From DASXAQ01 sp036406615 (GTDB lineage Bacteria > Actinomycetota > UBA4738), in NCBI GenBank assembly GCA_036406615.1, contig DASXAQ010000079.1:1-7574 (forward strand): DNA of 7,574 nucleotides. Reading direction: 5' to 3'. The notes beneath the pieces were generated by a model that was not told the origin of the DNA, ran no database searches, and saw only the letters and a list, made by a program, of their open reading frames with translations. How positions within the stretch are numbered: position 1 is the stretch's first letter; the number at the start of each line of letters is the position of its first letter. This document shows positions 1-5,524 of this stretch, piece by piece. A program made the position numbers and the translations under genes.

Positions 1-1
1 G

Positions 2-286
2 CGACACCTGTACGCGGACTGGAAGGCCGGAAATACGGTCGATGCCTCCGCGCTCGCGACGCCGCAGGCGGTCAACGCATTGTTCGCCGTCGCCTACGCG
101 GGCCGATACCGGGAGCCCGAGAGCTGTTCGGCAGGCACGCCGCTCGCGTGCATGGCGATGCAGGGCGCCTCGCGCGTGCTGTTCCAGGTGCAGCCGGCGA
201 ACGGCGCGTATCGCGTCGTCGCCGTGAACTTCGGCACGTGCCGGGGGACGCAGTGCCGGTTCACGCTGGACTCCCCTGCCGCCTGA
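2..286 (+). CDS. 3' end of unrecognised protein with four cysteines (partial)
   Basis: The reading frame is open from the left edge of the window and ends at TGA 284-286, giving the last 94 residues. The visible part begins with an amphipathic stretch (RHLYADWKAG, then ATPQAVNALF). A segment with four cysteines follows: SCSAG, ACMAM, and a close pair GTCRGTQC near the C-terminus. It resembles, from memory only, a small module common in exported actinobacterial proteins, in which a helix ending in AVxxLF precedes a cysteine-containing beta segment. The paired cysteines would suit two disulfides in an exported protein, which is inference. The N-terminus is outside the window, so no signal peptide can be judged. 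The downstream gene starts 92 nt later on the same strand. Function unknown. Confidence 0.6.
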   Translation, partial: RHLYADWKAGNTVDASALATPQAVNALFAVAYAGRYREPESCSAGTPLACMAMQGASRVLFQVQPANGAYRVVAVNFGTCRGTQCRFTLDSPAA

Positions 287-365
287 GCAAGCTGCTCGAC
301 CTGCGCGGCTCGATCCGAGGGCCGGTCGTCGCCGCCGAAGATTCGATCGCCGGGCCCGCCAACGG

Positions 366-371
366 TAGGAT
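366..371 (+). promoter_or_regulatory. TAGGAT: candidate -10 box or Shine-Dalgarno of the beta-propeller gene
   Basis: TAGGAT fits the TANNNT -10 pattern and ends 7 nt before ATG 379, which would place transcription start at or next to the A of the start codon (leaderless mRNA). The same hexamer contains AGGA, 8 nt before the ATG, a usable ribosome-binding site. No good -35 is visible; TTCGAT at 342-347 is a poor match. The two readings cannot be separated by sequence alone. Confidence 0.35.
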
Positions 372-378
372 TCGCGCC

Positions 379-1536
379 ATGCCCCGACTGCGAACGCTGT
401 GCGCCGTCGCATGTGTGGCAGCGTGCCTGTTCGCGTGGCTCCCATCGGTCGGCGCCTCCGCGGCCGACGCGCCGAGGTTGGCGCCAAATTGGAGTCAAGG
501 AGAGTTCGACGCGGCCCACACCGCGCACAACACGCGCGAACAGGTCCTGTCCCCGCAGAACGTCGGGCGGCTGACGCTGGCATGGTCGGTGCCGATCCCG
601 GGCGGGATCTGGGCATCGCCCATCGTGTCCGACGGCCGCGTGTTCCTCGGCGACGGAGAGGGCGCCATGCACGCCTTCGACGCCACCACCGGACGGGAGC
701 TGTGGAGCAATTCGGCGGAGCCGGGCGCGTTCTTCGTCGATTCCGCCGCGTCTCACGACGGACTCGTCTATGCGAGCGCGATCTACCGTCCCCTTCGAAC
801 GTACGATGCGGCCACCGGGCGACTCGGATGGTCCGCCGACCGCTGTCCCTCGGTCCGTGCCTCGCCCACAGGAGCGGACGACGTGCTTTATCTGGCCTGC
901 TTCACCGGCTCACTGGTGGCGCTGCAACCGAGAACCGGGCGGGTGATTTGGAAGGTGGCCGGTGGATGCTGCGTCTACGATCAGGCACCGGTGGTGGATA
1001 GGGGACGCGTGTTCCAGATGCGCACCAACGACACCCTGACCGCCTACGACACGGCGTCCGGCGCCGTCCTGTGGAGGCAGAGCGAGTTCTCGATCGGGAC
1101 GATGGCCTCCGCGGGCGGCACGCTCTTCTTCAACCACTACCCGGACGTGGTGGCCGTGGACGAGGCCACGGGACAGGAGCTGTGGCGGGCACCGGTCGGG
1201 TCCGGCGGTTCTGGCTCACCCGCGGTCGCGGACGGGATGGTATTCGTCGTGAGCTCCCAGTTGTATGCGTTGAACGCCCGGACCGGGGATGTCGTCTGGA
1301 GCGCGCCGGCCGCGAGCACCTGGGGGCCGACCGTCGCCAACGGAGTCGTCTACGCGTCGAGCCTGAGCGGCGAGTGGGATGCCTTCGATGAGCGAGACGG
1401 TTCGCTGCTCTGGTCGGTCACGTCGGGAAGCGGCTGCGGAGGAACGTGCGCAGAAGGGATCCCGGTGGTCTCGAACGGGATGCTGTACCTGCCCGGCCCG
1501 GACCAGTATCTGCGCGCGTATCGATTGGGACCGTAG
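379..1536 (+). CDS. Secreted PQQ-type beta-propeller protein
   Basis: 385 residues. Residues 1 to about 28 form a signal peptide (MPRLR, a hydrophobic core, then GASA|AD as a likely cleavage site), so the protein is exported. After the motif NWSQ (37-40) and NVGRLTLAW (61-69), about eight repeats follow. Each has the form of a beta strand, a glycine turn, A(F/Y)D..TG.(E/V)LW, the signature of PQQ-type propeller blades (for example DATTGRELW at 101-109 and DERDGSLLW at 337-345). This count suits a closed eight-bladed propeller. I see no quinoprotein dehydrogenase or cytochrome c motifs, so a catalytic role is not supported; ligand binding or scaffolding is likelier. Vicinal cysteines (GGCCVY) and a second pair (GCGGTC) may form disulfides. 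ATG 379 is preferred over in-frame upstream starts because it gives the signal peptide. The stop codon overlaps the ribosome-binding site of the next gene, so the two are probably co-translated. Confidence 0.85.
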   Translation: MPRLRTLCAVACVAACLFAWLPSVGASAADAPRLAPNWSQGEFDAAHTAHNTREQVLSPQNVGRLTLAWSVPIPGGIWASPIVSDGRVFLGDGEGAMHAFDATTGRELWSNSAEPGAFFVDSAASHDGLVYASAIYRPLRTYDAATGRLGWSADRCPSVRASPTGADDVLYLACFTGSLVALQPRTGRVIWKVAGGCCVYDQAPVVDRGRVFQMRTNDTLTAYDTASGAVLWRQSEFSIGTMASAGGTLFFNHYPDVVAVDEATGQELWRAPVGSGGSGSPAVADGMVFVVSSQLYALNARTGDVVWSAPAASTWGPTVANGVVYASSLSGEWDAFDERDGSLLWSVTSGSGCGGTCAEGIPVVSNGMLYLPGPDQYLRAYRLGP

Positions 1537-1544
1537 GACGACGA

Positions 1545-3068
1545 GTGTCGACGATATCGACCCTCCGGAGGTGCCCGCCGCTCGCCATCGCCATGGTCCT
1601 CGCCGCCGCCATGCTGGGCGCCTGCACCGGCGGTGGCAACGGTGGGTCGCACGCGACCAGCGCTGCCCCGAAGCCGACGCCCGGCAAACCGATGCGGCTG
1701 AGCGTGCTCGTCTTCAACGTCGAATACGGGGGGGGCCCCGCGACGGACAAGGCCATCCGGCAGGTGAACGCGGATGTGGTCGGCGTCCTCGAGTCGTACG
1801 ACCGCCTGCCGGAGATGGCCGCCGCGGCCGGCTACCCGTACTACAACACCAGCTTGCAGATCCTTTCCAAGTACCCGATCCTCGAGCCGTCCGGCGGCGA
1901 CGGCCAGTACGCCTTCATCGAGGTGCGGCCTGGCTATGCCGTCGTGCTCTGCAACATCCACCTGGATTACGTGGAGTACGGGCCCAGCGCGCTGCGCAAG
2001 GGCGCTGCGGTCGAGAACGTGATCGCGACCGAGAACGAGGTTCGAACCTCGGCGATCGCCGGACAGCTCCAGACGCTGCCGCCCCTCGCGCGGCGGGGCT
2101 ACCCCGTGTTCCTGACCGGCGACTTCAACGAGCCGTCGAACCTCGACTGGACGGAGGCGACGGCGAGCATGCGCACGAAGACCCCCGCGACCGTCGCGTG
2201 GCCGGTCAGCGAGGCGCTCCTGGCCGCCGGGTTCCGCGACTCGTTCCGGGAGGCCCATCCCGATCCCGCGGCGGATCGGGGGATCACGTTCCCGGGCACC
2301 GGGGATCGCATCGACTTCGTCTACGCCTCCGGCCCCAGCACGACGCTCGGGAGCGACCTCGTCGGCGAGAAGGGGGGTCCCGACGTCTCGATCGGCGTGT
2401 CCCCCTGGACCTCCGATCACCGCGCGGTCGAGTCGACCTTCCAGGCCACGCCGCTCGCGCTGCCGCCGATGGTCGCGGTCAACGCCCGGTTGCTGACGGT
2501 TGGCGACACGGTCACCGTCACCTACGAGTCGCCCGGTTCTTCGCACAACACGGTGGGGATCGTGGCTCCCGGCGCCGGCGCGGCAACGGCGGTGCTTCGC
2601 AAGGACGCCCCGGGCGCGCGCGGCACGCTGACGTTCGACACGTCGGGGATGGACGCGGGAGGCTACGACGTGGTCCTCAGCCGCGCCGACGGCACCGAGG
2701 TCGCACGCGTGCCGATCTGGGTGCGCGCCAAGGACGCTCGGATCCGACTGTCGACCGACGAGCAGCGGTACAGCGTGGGCGAGCCGATCACGGTCAGCTG
2801 GACCGATGGCCCAGCCACCCGGTGGGACTGGGTCGCCGTCTACCGCGCCGGCGCCACGAATCCGAACGTGGACTCGTACCTGAACTGGGCGTACACGGGC
2901 CTGCATTCGTCCGGGACCGTGCCGCCTTCGGTCTCGGGCTCGGTGACGCTGGGGCCGGACACGCAGGGAGGGCCGTGGCCGCTTCCCCCCGGCCACTACG
3001 TGGTGCAGTACCTCCTCGAGGACCAGTACCACTCGGTGGGCACGGCCGCCTTCACGGTCACGAGATAA
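1545..3068 (+). CDS. Lipoprotein with EEP-superfamily phosphatase/nuclease domain and tandem C-terminal beta-sandwich modules
   Basis: 507 residues from GTG 1545, preceded by AGGA (1535-1538), which overlaps the TAG of the propeller gene. Residues 1-27 form a lipoprotein signal with lipobox LGAC and Cys27 as the lipidation site, followed by a Gly/Ser/Pro linker. Residues 50-300 carry the full endonuclease/exonuclease/phosphatase motif set: FNVEYGG (Asn58), VGVLES (Glu83), SKYPI, CNIHLD (His139), GDFNEPS (192-198), DRIDFVY (254-260) and SDHRAV (Asp291/His292). This predicts a Mg-dependent phosphodiesterase or phosphatase acting outside the membrane; the substrate cannot be read from sequence. 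Two similar modules follow, starting near VGDTVTVTY (319-327) and VGEPITVSW (411-419). The second contains WDWVAVY (427-433), like SKICH-type domains. An alternative start at ATG 1593 would truncate the signal peptide. Catalytic fold confident; substrate unknown. Confidence 0.88.
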   Translation: MSTISTLRRCPPLAIAMVLAAAMLGACTGGGNGGSHATSAAPKPTPGKPMRLSVLVFNVEYGGGPATDKAIRQVNADVVGVLESYDRLPEMAAAAGYPYYNTSLQILSKYPILEPSGGDGQYAFIEVRPGYAVVLCNIHLDYVEYGPSALRKGAAVENVIATENEVRTSAIAGQLQTLPPLARRGYPVFLTGDFNEPSNLDWTEATASMRTKTPATVAWPVSEALLAAGFRDSFREAHPDPAADRGITFPGTGDRIDFVYASGPSTTLGSDLVGEKGGPDVSIGVSPWTSDHRAVESTFQATPLALPPMVAVNARLLTVGDTVTVTYESPGSSHNTVGIVAPGAGAATAVLRKDAPGARGTLTFDTSGMDAGGYDVVLSRADGTEVARVPIWVRAKDARIRLSTDEQRYSVGEPITVSWTDGPATRWDWVAVYRAGATNPNVDSYLNWAYTGLHSSGTVPPSVSGSVTLGPDTQGGPWPLPPGHYVVQYLLEDQYHSVGTAAFTVTR

Positions 3069-3097
3069 GCGCCTCTTGAGGGGAAGGTCCCGGGTTG

Positions 3098-3169
3098 TGG
3101 GCGCTGGTGGTTTCGAACCACCGACCTCCGCCTTGTAAGGGCGGCGCTCTCCCGCTGAGCTAAGCGCCC
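3098..3169 (-). tRNA. tRNA-Val: tRNA-Val (anticodon UAC)
   Basis: Read on the - strand this folds into a full cloverleaf of 72 nt. The 7-bp acceptor stem is GGGCGCT/AGCGCCC. The D arm is GCTC/GAGC, the 5-bp anticodon stem is CCGCC/GGCGG with loop CTTACAA (anticodon TAC at 3137-3135), and the T arm is GGTGG/CCACC with TTCGAAA. The discriminator is A at 3098. The next bases read CAA, so the 3' CCA is not encoded. The anticodon assigns it to valine GUA/GUG codons. It lies tail-to-tail with the lipoprotein gene, 29 bp apart. Confidence 0.96.
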
Positions 3170-3182
3170 GGAGCCGCGGTCG

Positions 3183-3188
3183 ATCTTA
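3183..3188 (-). promoter_or_regulatory. Candidate -10 box of the tRNA-Val gene
   Basis: On the - strand TAAGAT matches the TANNNT pattern. It lies 13 nt upstream of the mature tRNA 5' end, leaving a short leader for RNase P to remove. The -35 region is not convincing (TGCGGA at 3209-3204, 15-nt spacer). Confidence 0.35.
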
Positions 3189-3341
3189 GGTGCTCGGCGG
3201 CATTCCGCACGAGCGCGCGGCGACACATAGGTCCCACCACGCGTTTCTTCGACAACTCTTAGGCGCCGATGAAAGCCGTCGCGTCGACTCGCGTGTAGTA
3301 CCGGGCAAGCGACGCCTCGTCCAAACGAAGGAGGGATTGCG

Positions 3342-3500
3342 ATGGCGCAGCAGGAGCAGGAAACGGGCAAGCGCAAGGGGTACGGCGGGAAGTGGAAGAA
3401 GTGGCTCGGGATCTACCTGGCCGTCGGTGCGGTGGCGTATTTCGTCATCTTCCTGGTGCTCTCCCACCACGGTGGGGCAGGCGGCGGGTTCGGCTACTGA
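3342..3500 (+). CDS. 52-residue single-pass membrane protein
   Basis: ATG 3342 is preceded by AAGGAGG (3328-3334, 7-nt spacing), an excellent ribosome-binding site that strongly supports a real gene despite its size. The product has a hydrophilic, basic N-terminus (MAQQEQETGKRKGYGGKWKK). One hydrophobic segment of about 20 residues follows (about 21-41, WLGIY to FLVLS), then a short tail HHGGAGGGFGY. By the positive-inside rule the lysine-rich N-terminus should be cytoplasmic and the glycine-rich tail outside. Small proteins of this layout are, to my recollection, common in actinobacterial genomes, but I know no assigned function. The last 7 bp overlap the end of the convergent zinc-ribbon gene. 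Upstream are 172 bp that hold nothing else recognisable beyond the tRNA promoter candidate. Confidence 0.8.
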   Translation: MAQQEQETGKRKGYGGKWKKWLGIYLAVGAVAYFVIFLVLSHHGGAGGGFGY

Positions 3501-3787
3501 CCGGGCGCGCCCTGGAACTCGGACGGATGGGTCGACCCCTGGACCCGGCCGCAGGCGCGGCACACGACCTCGCCGAGCATCGCGGACAGGCGTGTGCCGC
3601 CGCACTGCTCGCACCGGTCGAGGCCGTCGGCCCATCCGGTGCGTTCGGATTGACACTGCGGGCACACGAGCACCTGCCGCCCGCCGGCGACCCCGCGCGC
3701 CCATTGCGGCTGCTTCTTGTCGGGGTCGAAGGTGGGGCGGCCGCACAGCCAGCACCCGGCGCGGGCCGCGGCCCCGGGTTCGTCCAC
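3494..3787 (-). CDS. Small zinc-ribbon protein with four CxxC pairs
   Basis: 97 residues from GTG 3787. Four CxxC pairs are evenly arranged: C12/C15 (CWLC), C42/C45 (CPQC), C59/C62 (CEQC) and C76/C79 (CRAC). This suits two zinc ribbons, residues 12-45 and 59-79, each with four cysteine ligands. No DNA-binding helix or catalytic motif is visible, so its role (nucleic-acid or protein contact) is open. The frame stays open far upstream, but that part lies antisense to the aro leader and aroH and reads as low-complexity shadow sequence. GTG 3787 was chosen because the cysteine module starts just after it and a TACGAT hexamer lies 7 nt upstream. There is no Shine-Dalgarno, which fits a leaderless mRNA. 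It is divergent from the aro operon and convergent with the 52-residue membrane protein gene. Confidence 0.75.
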   Translation of the reverse strand: MDEPGAAARAGCWLCGRPTFDPDKKQPQWARGVAGGRQVLVCPQCQSERTGWADGLDRCEQCGGTRLSAMLGEVVCRACGRVQGSTHPSEFQGAPGQ

Positions 3788-3794
3788 GCGAAGG

Positions 3795-3800
3795 ATCGTA
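3795..3800 (-). promoter_or_regulatory. Candidate -10 box for leaderless transcription of the zinc-ribbon gene
   Basis: TACGAT on the - strand fits TANNNT and ends 7 nt before GTG 3787, so the transcript would begin at or within one base of the start codon. The -35 region (around 3818-3824) is a poor match. Confidence 0.4.
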
Positions 3801-3854
3801 CGCCGCCCGTTTGGAGATCGCTCGGTCGGGCGATCGGCCGACGGCGGGCGACCC

Positions 3855-3883
3855 TTGACGTTCCCCGGCCCGCCCCCCAGACT
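3855..3883 (+). promoter_or_regulatory. Promoter of the aro operon
   Basis: The -35 element TTGACG (3855-3860) matches the consensus at five of six positions. A 17-nt spacer leads to CAGACT (3878-3883), which matches TATAAT at positions 2, 4 and 6. The expected start point is about 3890-3893, at or just before the ATG of the leader peptide, so the leader may be translated from a leaderless or near-leaderless mRNA. GAGG at 3884-3887 is the only Shine-Dalgarno-like sequence and would be used only if transcription began further upstream. Confidence 0.6.
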
Positions 3884-3892
3884 GAGGCCCTG

Positions 3893-3982
3893 ATGGACGG
3901 CCTTCGCGAGCGCGCGACGATCTTCGCCTTCTATGGTGGGGGCTATCGCTGCACGCCTTCCGTGGAGGCGGCCCTGGAGTAG
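3893..3982 (+). CDS. Phe/Tyr-rich leader peptide of the aro operon attenuator
   Basis: A 29-codon reading frame begins at ATG 3893, at or just after the predicted transcription start, and ends with TAG 3980-3982. Residues 9-20 read TIFAFYGGGYRC and so hold two Phe and two Tyr codons within eight positions (F11 3923, F13 3929, Y14 3932, Y18 3944). Both Tyr codons are TAT, while all nine Tyr codons in the visible parts of the four structural genes are TAC. The frame is followed by a rho-independent terminator, and its 3' half encodes one arm of a perfect antiterminator. This is the layout of ribosome-mediated attenuation leaders such as trpL, pheL and the aromatic leader described upstream of the corynebacterial DAHP synthase gene. 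The peptide itself is expected to have no function beyond sensing charged tRNA. Assigned from arrangement, not homology. Confidence 0.78.
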   Translation: MDGLRERATIFAFYGGGYRCTPSVEAALE

Positions 3983-4014
3983 GACGCCTGGACAGCGCGG
4001 AAACGGAAGGCGTG
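3952..4014 (+). promoter_or_regulatory. Antiterminator helix of the aro leader
   Basis: CACGCCTTCCGT (3952-3963) is the exact reverse complement of ACGGAAGGCGTG (4003-4014), a 12-bp perfect helix. Its 3' arm includes the first six bases of the terminator stem (4009-4014), so the two structures exclude each other. A weaker hairpin, GGGGGC 3938-3943 with GCCTTC 3955-3960 (two G-U pairs), could act as the protector (1:2) structure. A ribosome halted at F13/Y14 would cover 3938-3943 and free 3952-3963 to form the antiterminator. A ribosome that reaches the stop codon would leave the protector hairpin and the terminator to form. Confidence 0.72.
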
Positions 4015-4042
4015 GAGCCACAACGAGCTCCGCGCCTTTTTT
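4009..4042 (+). terminator. Rho-independent terminator (attenuator) before aroH
   Basis: The stem GGCGTGGAGC (4009-4018) pairs with GCTCCGCGCC (4027-4036) over 10 bp, including one G-U pair, with an 8-nt loop. It is followed directly by six T (4037-4042). AA at 4007-4008 can extend the stem into the T tract. It lies 27 nt after the leader stop codon and 39 nt before aroH, so it can only serve to switch the operon. Confidence 0.9.
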
Positions 4043-4081
4043 CGTGTTCCGACCCAGGCGGGATGATTCGAGAGGACGCGA

Positions 4082-4492
4082 ATGGACGAACCGAACAGCG
4101 AGCGCGGCCGGGACCCGGAAGGGATGGCCGCCGTGCGTGGGGTGCGCGGCGCGATCACGGTCATGCCGGATCCCATGGACCTCGAGCCCGCCACCGCGGA
4201 GCTGCTGGACCTCATGCTCGCGTCCAACGACGTGGCCCCCGGCGACGTTGCGGCCGCGATCTTCACCCTGGACGAGGATCTCATGGGCCTCAATCCGGCC
4301 GCGGCCGCCCGGGCACACGGGTGGACGGACGTGCCGCTGCTGATGGTGCGCGAGCACGGGGGCGACGCGCGCGTCGGCCGCTGCCTTCGCGTGCTGCTGC
4401 TGGTCAACACGACGCGCGCCCAGTCCCAGATCCGGCACGTGTACCTTCGCGACGCGGCGGGGCTGCGTCCCGACCTACCACTCACGCGGTAA
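4082..4492 (+). CDS. aroH: Chorismate mutase, AroH class
   Basis: 136 residues. It converts chorismate to prephenate, the committed step toward Phe and Tyr, in the cytoplasm as a trimer in this family. It aligns along its length with the Bacillus subtilis AroH fold: VRGVRGAITV near the N-terminus, CLRVLLLV, QIRHVYL and LRPDLPLT at the C-terminus. The active-site residues of that enzyme are kept: Arg22 (Bs Arg7), Glu91 (Glu78), Arg103 (Arg90), Tyr121 (Tyr108) and Arg129 (Arg116). The N-terminus carries about 15 extra hydrophilic residues; ATG 4082 has AGGA at 4073-4076, while Met15 (codon at 4124) would give the standard length. At the Bs Phe57/Lys60 positions this protein seems to have Asn71/Ala74, which are substrate-contact but not catalytic positions. 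First structural gene of the aro operon, behind the attenuator; the next gene starts 12 nt downstream. Confidence 0.95.
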   Translation: MDEPNSERGRDPEGMAAVRGVRGAITVMPDPMDLEPATAELLDLMLASNDVAPGDVAAAIFTLDEDLMGLNPAAAARAHGWTDVPLLMVREHGGDARVGRCLRVLLLVNTTRAQSQIRHVYLRDAAGLRPDLPLTR

Positions 4493-4504
4493 GAGGAGGA
4501 ACGA

Positions 4505-5524
4505 ATGGTCATCGTCATGCAGCTTCACGCCACGGCGGCACAGGTCCAGGCCGTGCTGTCCCGGATCGAAGCGATGGGGTACCGGGCGCACGTCTCCGAG
4601 GGTTCGGAGCGCACGATCGTCGGGGTGATCGGTGACGAGCGGCCGGTCGATCCCGAGGTGTTCGAGGTCCTGGAGGGCGTCGAACGCGTCGTGCGGATCC
4701 TGCATTCGTACAAGCTGGCCAGCCGCGACTTCCATCCCGCCGACCGCGTCATCGAGCTCGGCAACGGGACCAAGCTCGGCGGCCGGGGCGTCGTGGTCAT
4801 GGCCGGCCCGTGCGCCGTGGAGAGCGGCGAGCAGCTGGAGGCCGCCGCCGACGCCGTCGCGGCGGCCGGCGTCACGGTCCTTCGCGGCGGAGCGTTCAAG
4901 CCCCGAACGTCGCCCTACTCGTTCCAGGGCCTCGGCGAGAAGGGCCTGCTGCTGCTGCGCGAGGTCGCCGACCGTCACGGCATGGCCGTCGTCACCGAGG
5001 TCGTGACGACCGAGGACGTGCCGCTGGTGGCCCAGCACGCCGACATGCTCCAGATCGGCGCGCGCAACATGCAGAACTACCGGCTGCTGTCGGCCTGCGG
5101 CGACGCCGGACGCCCGGTGCTGCTCAAGCGCGGCCTGGGTTCCACGTTGGAAGAGCTGCTGCAGGCGGCCGAGTACATCCTGTCGCGCGGGAACGAAAAC
5201 GTCGCCGTGTGCGAGCGCGGCATCCGCACGTTCGAGAACGCGACGCGGTTCACGCTGGACATCAACGCGGTGCCGGTGCTCAAGCAGATGACGTCGCTGC
5301 CGGTCGTCGTCGACCCGAGCCACGCGACCGGCAAGGCCGATCTGGTCGGCGCCATCGCACGGGCCGGGGTCGCGGCCGGCGCCGATGCGCTGCTGGTCGA
5401 AGTTCACCCGAACCCGCTCGAGGCGCTGTCGGACGGCGCGCAATCGCTGGACCCGGCGGCGTTCGGCGCGTTGATGGAGCAGGTCCGCCGCGTGGCGGAG
5501 GCGATCGGACGGCAGACCGCGTGA
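4505..5524 (+). CDS. aroF: 3-deoxy-7-phosphoheptulonate (DAHP) synthase, type I-beta with N-terminal regulatory domain
   Basis: 339 residues. It condenses phosphoenolpyruvate and erythrose 4-phosphate to DAHP, the first shikimate-pathway step. The length and order match the Thermotoga maritima enzyme. A ferredoxin-like N-terminal domain (about 1-70, with SERTIVGVIGD) is followed by SRDFHP and a TIM barrel. The four metal ligands are present: Cys103 (GPCAVES), His273 (VDPSHATG), Glu299 (LVEVHP) and Asp310 (ALSDGAQSL). The PEP site KPRTSPYSFQGLGEKG is intact, as are QIGARNMQN, LLKRG and CERGIRTFE. In the Thermotoga enzyme the N-terminal domain gives feedback inhibition by Tyr and Phe; the same is likely here. 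ATG 4505 is served by AGGAGGA (4494-4500). Symbols aroF and aroG are both in use for this family. The 3' end overlaps tyrA by 4 bp. Confidence 0.97.
   Translation: MVIVMQLHATAAQVQAVLSRIEAMGYRAHVSEGSERTIVGVIGDERPVDPEVFEVLEGVERVVRILHSYKLASRDFHPADRVIELGNGTKLGGRGVVVMAGPCAVESGEQLEAAADAVAAAGVTVLRGGAFKPRTSPYSFQGLGEKGLLLLREVADRHGMAVVTEVVTTEDVPLVAQHADMLQIGARNMQNYRLLSACGDAGRPVLLKRGLGSTLEELLQAAEYILSRGNENVAVCERGIRTFENATRFTLDINAVPVLKQMTSLPVVVDPSHATGKADLVGAIARAGVAAGADALLVEVHPNPLEALSDGAQSLDPAAFGALMEQVRRVAEAIGRQTA

Noticed and set aside
1350..3032. Long - strand open frame (560 codons) opposite the EEP lipoprotein gene
   Set aside because: Its translation is Arg/Gly/Val/His-rich low-complexity sequence without motifs. 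The + strand frame has a full set of catalytic motifs and a lipobox, so this is a GC-driven shadow.
1379..3079. Second + strand frame (566 codons) overlapping the lipoprotein gene
   Set aside because: Composition is Arg-rich, with no motifs, and it conflicts with the well-supported frame; a shadow.
3072..3081. CCTCTTGAGG palindrome between the lipoprotein gene and the tRNA as a terminator
   Set aside because: It would have a 4-bp stem, a 2-nt loop and no T tract on either strand.
3184..3266. Near repeat TCTTAGGTGC (3184-3193) and TCTTAGGCGC (3257-3266)
   Set aside because: Two 10-mers with one mismatch in a short spacer; too little to call an operator or attachment site. No integrase or direct repeat of the tRNA 3' end was seen.
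3316..3331. Hairpin CCTCGT/ACGAAGG (one bulged A) before the 52-residue gene as a translational switch
   Set aside because: Six interrupted base pairs that reach only part of the Shine-Dalgarno; no alternative structure supports regulation.
3855..4081. T-box or other riboswitch in the aro leader
   Set aside because: I see no T-box sequence or specifier loop. A translated leader with a Phe/Tyr cluster explains the region better.
3788..4438. N-terminal extension of the zinc-ribbon frame on the - strand
   Set aside because: This part is antisense to the aro leader, terminator and aroH and lacks domain features. The gene is better started at GTG 3787.
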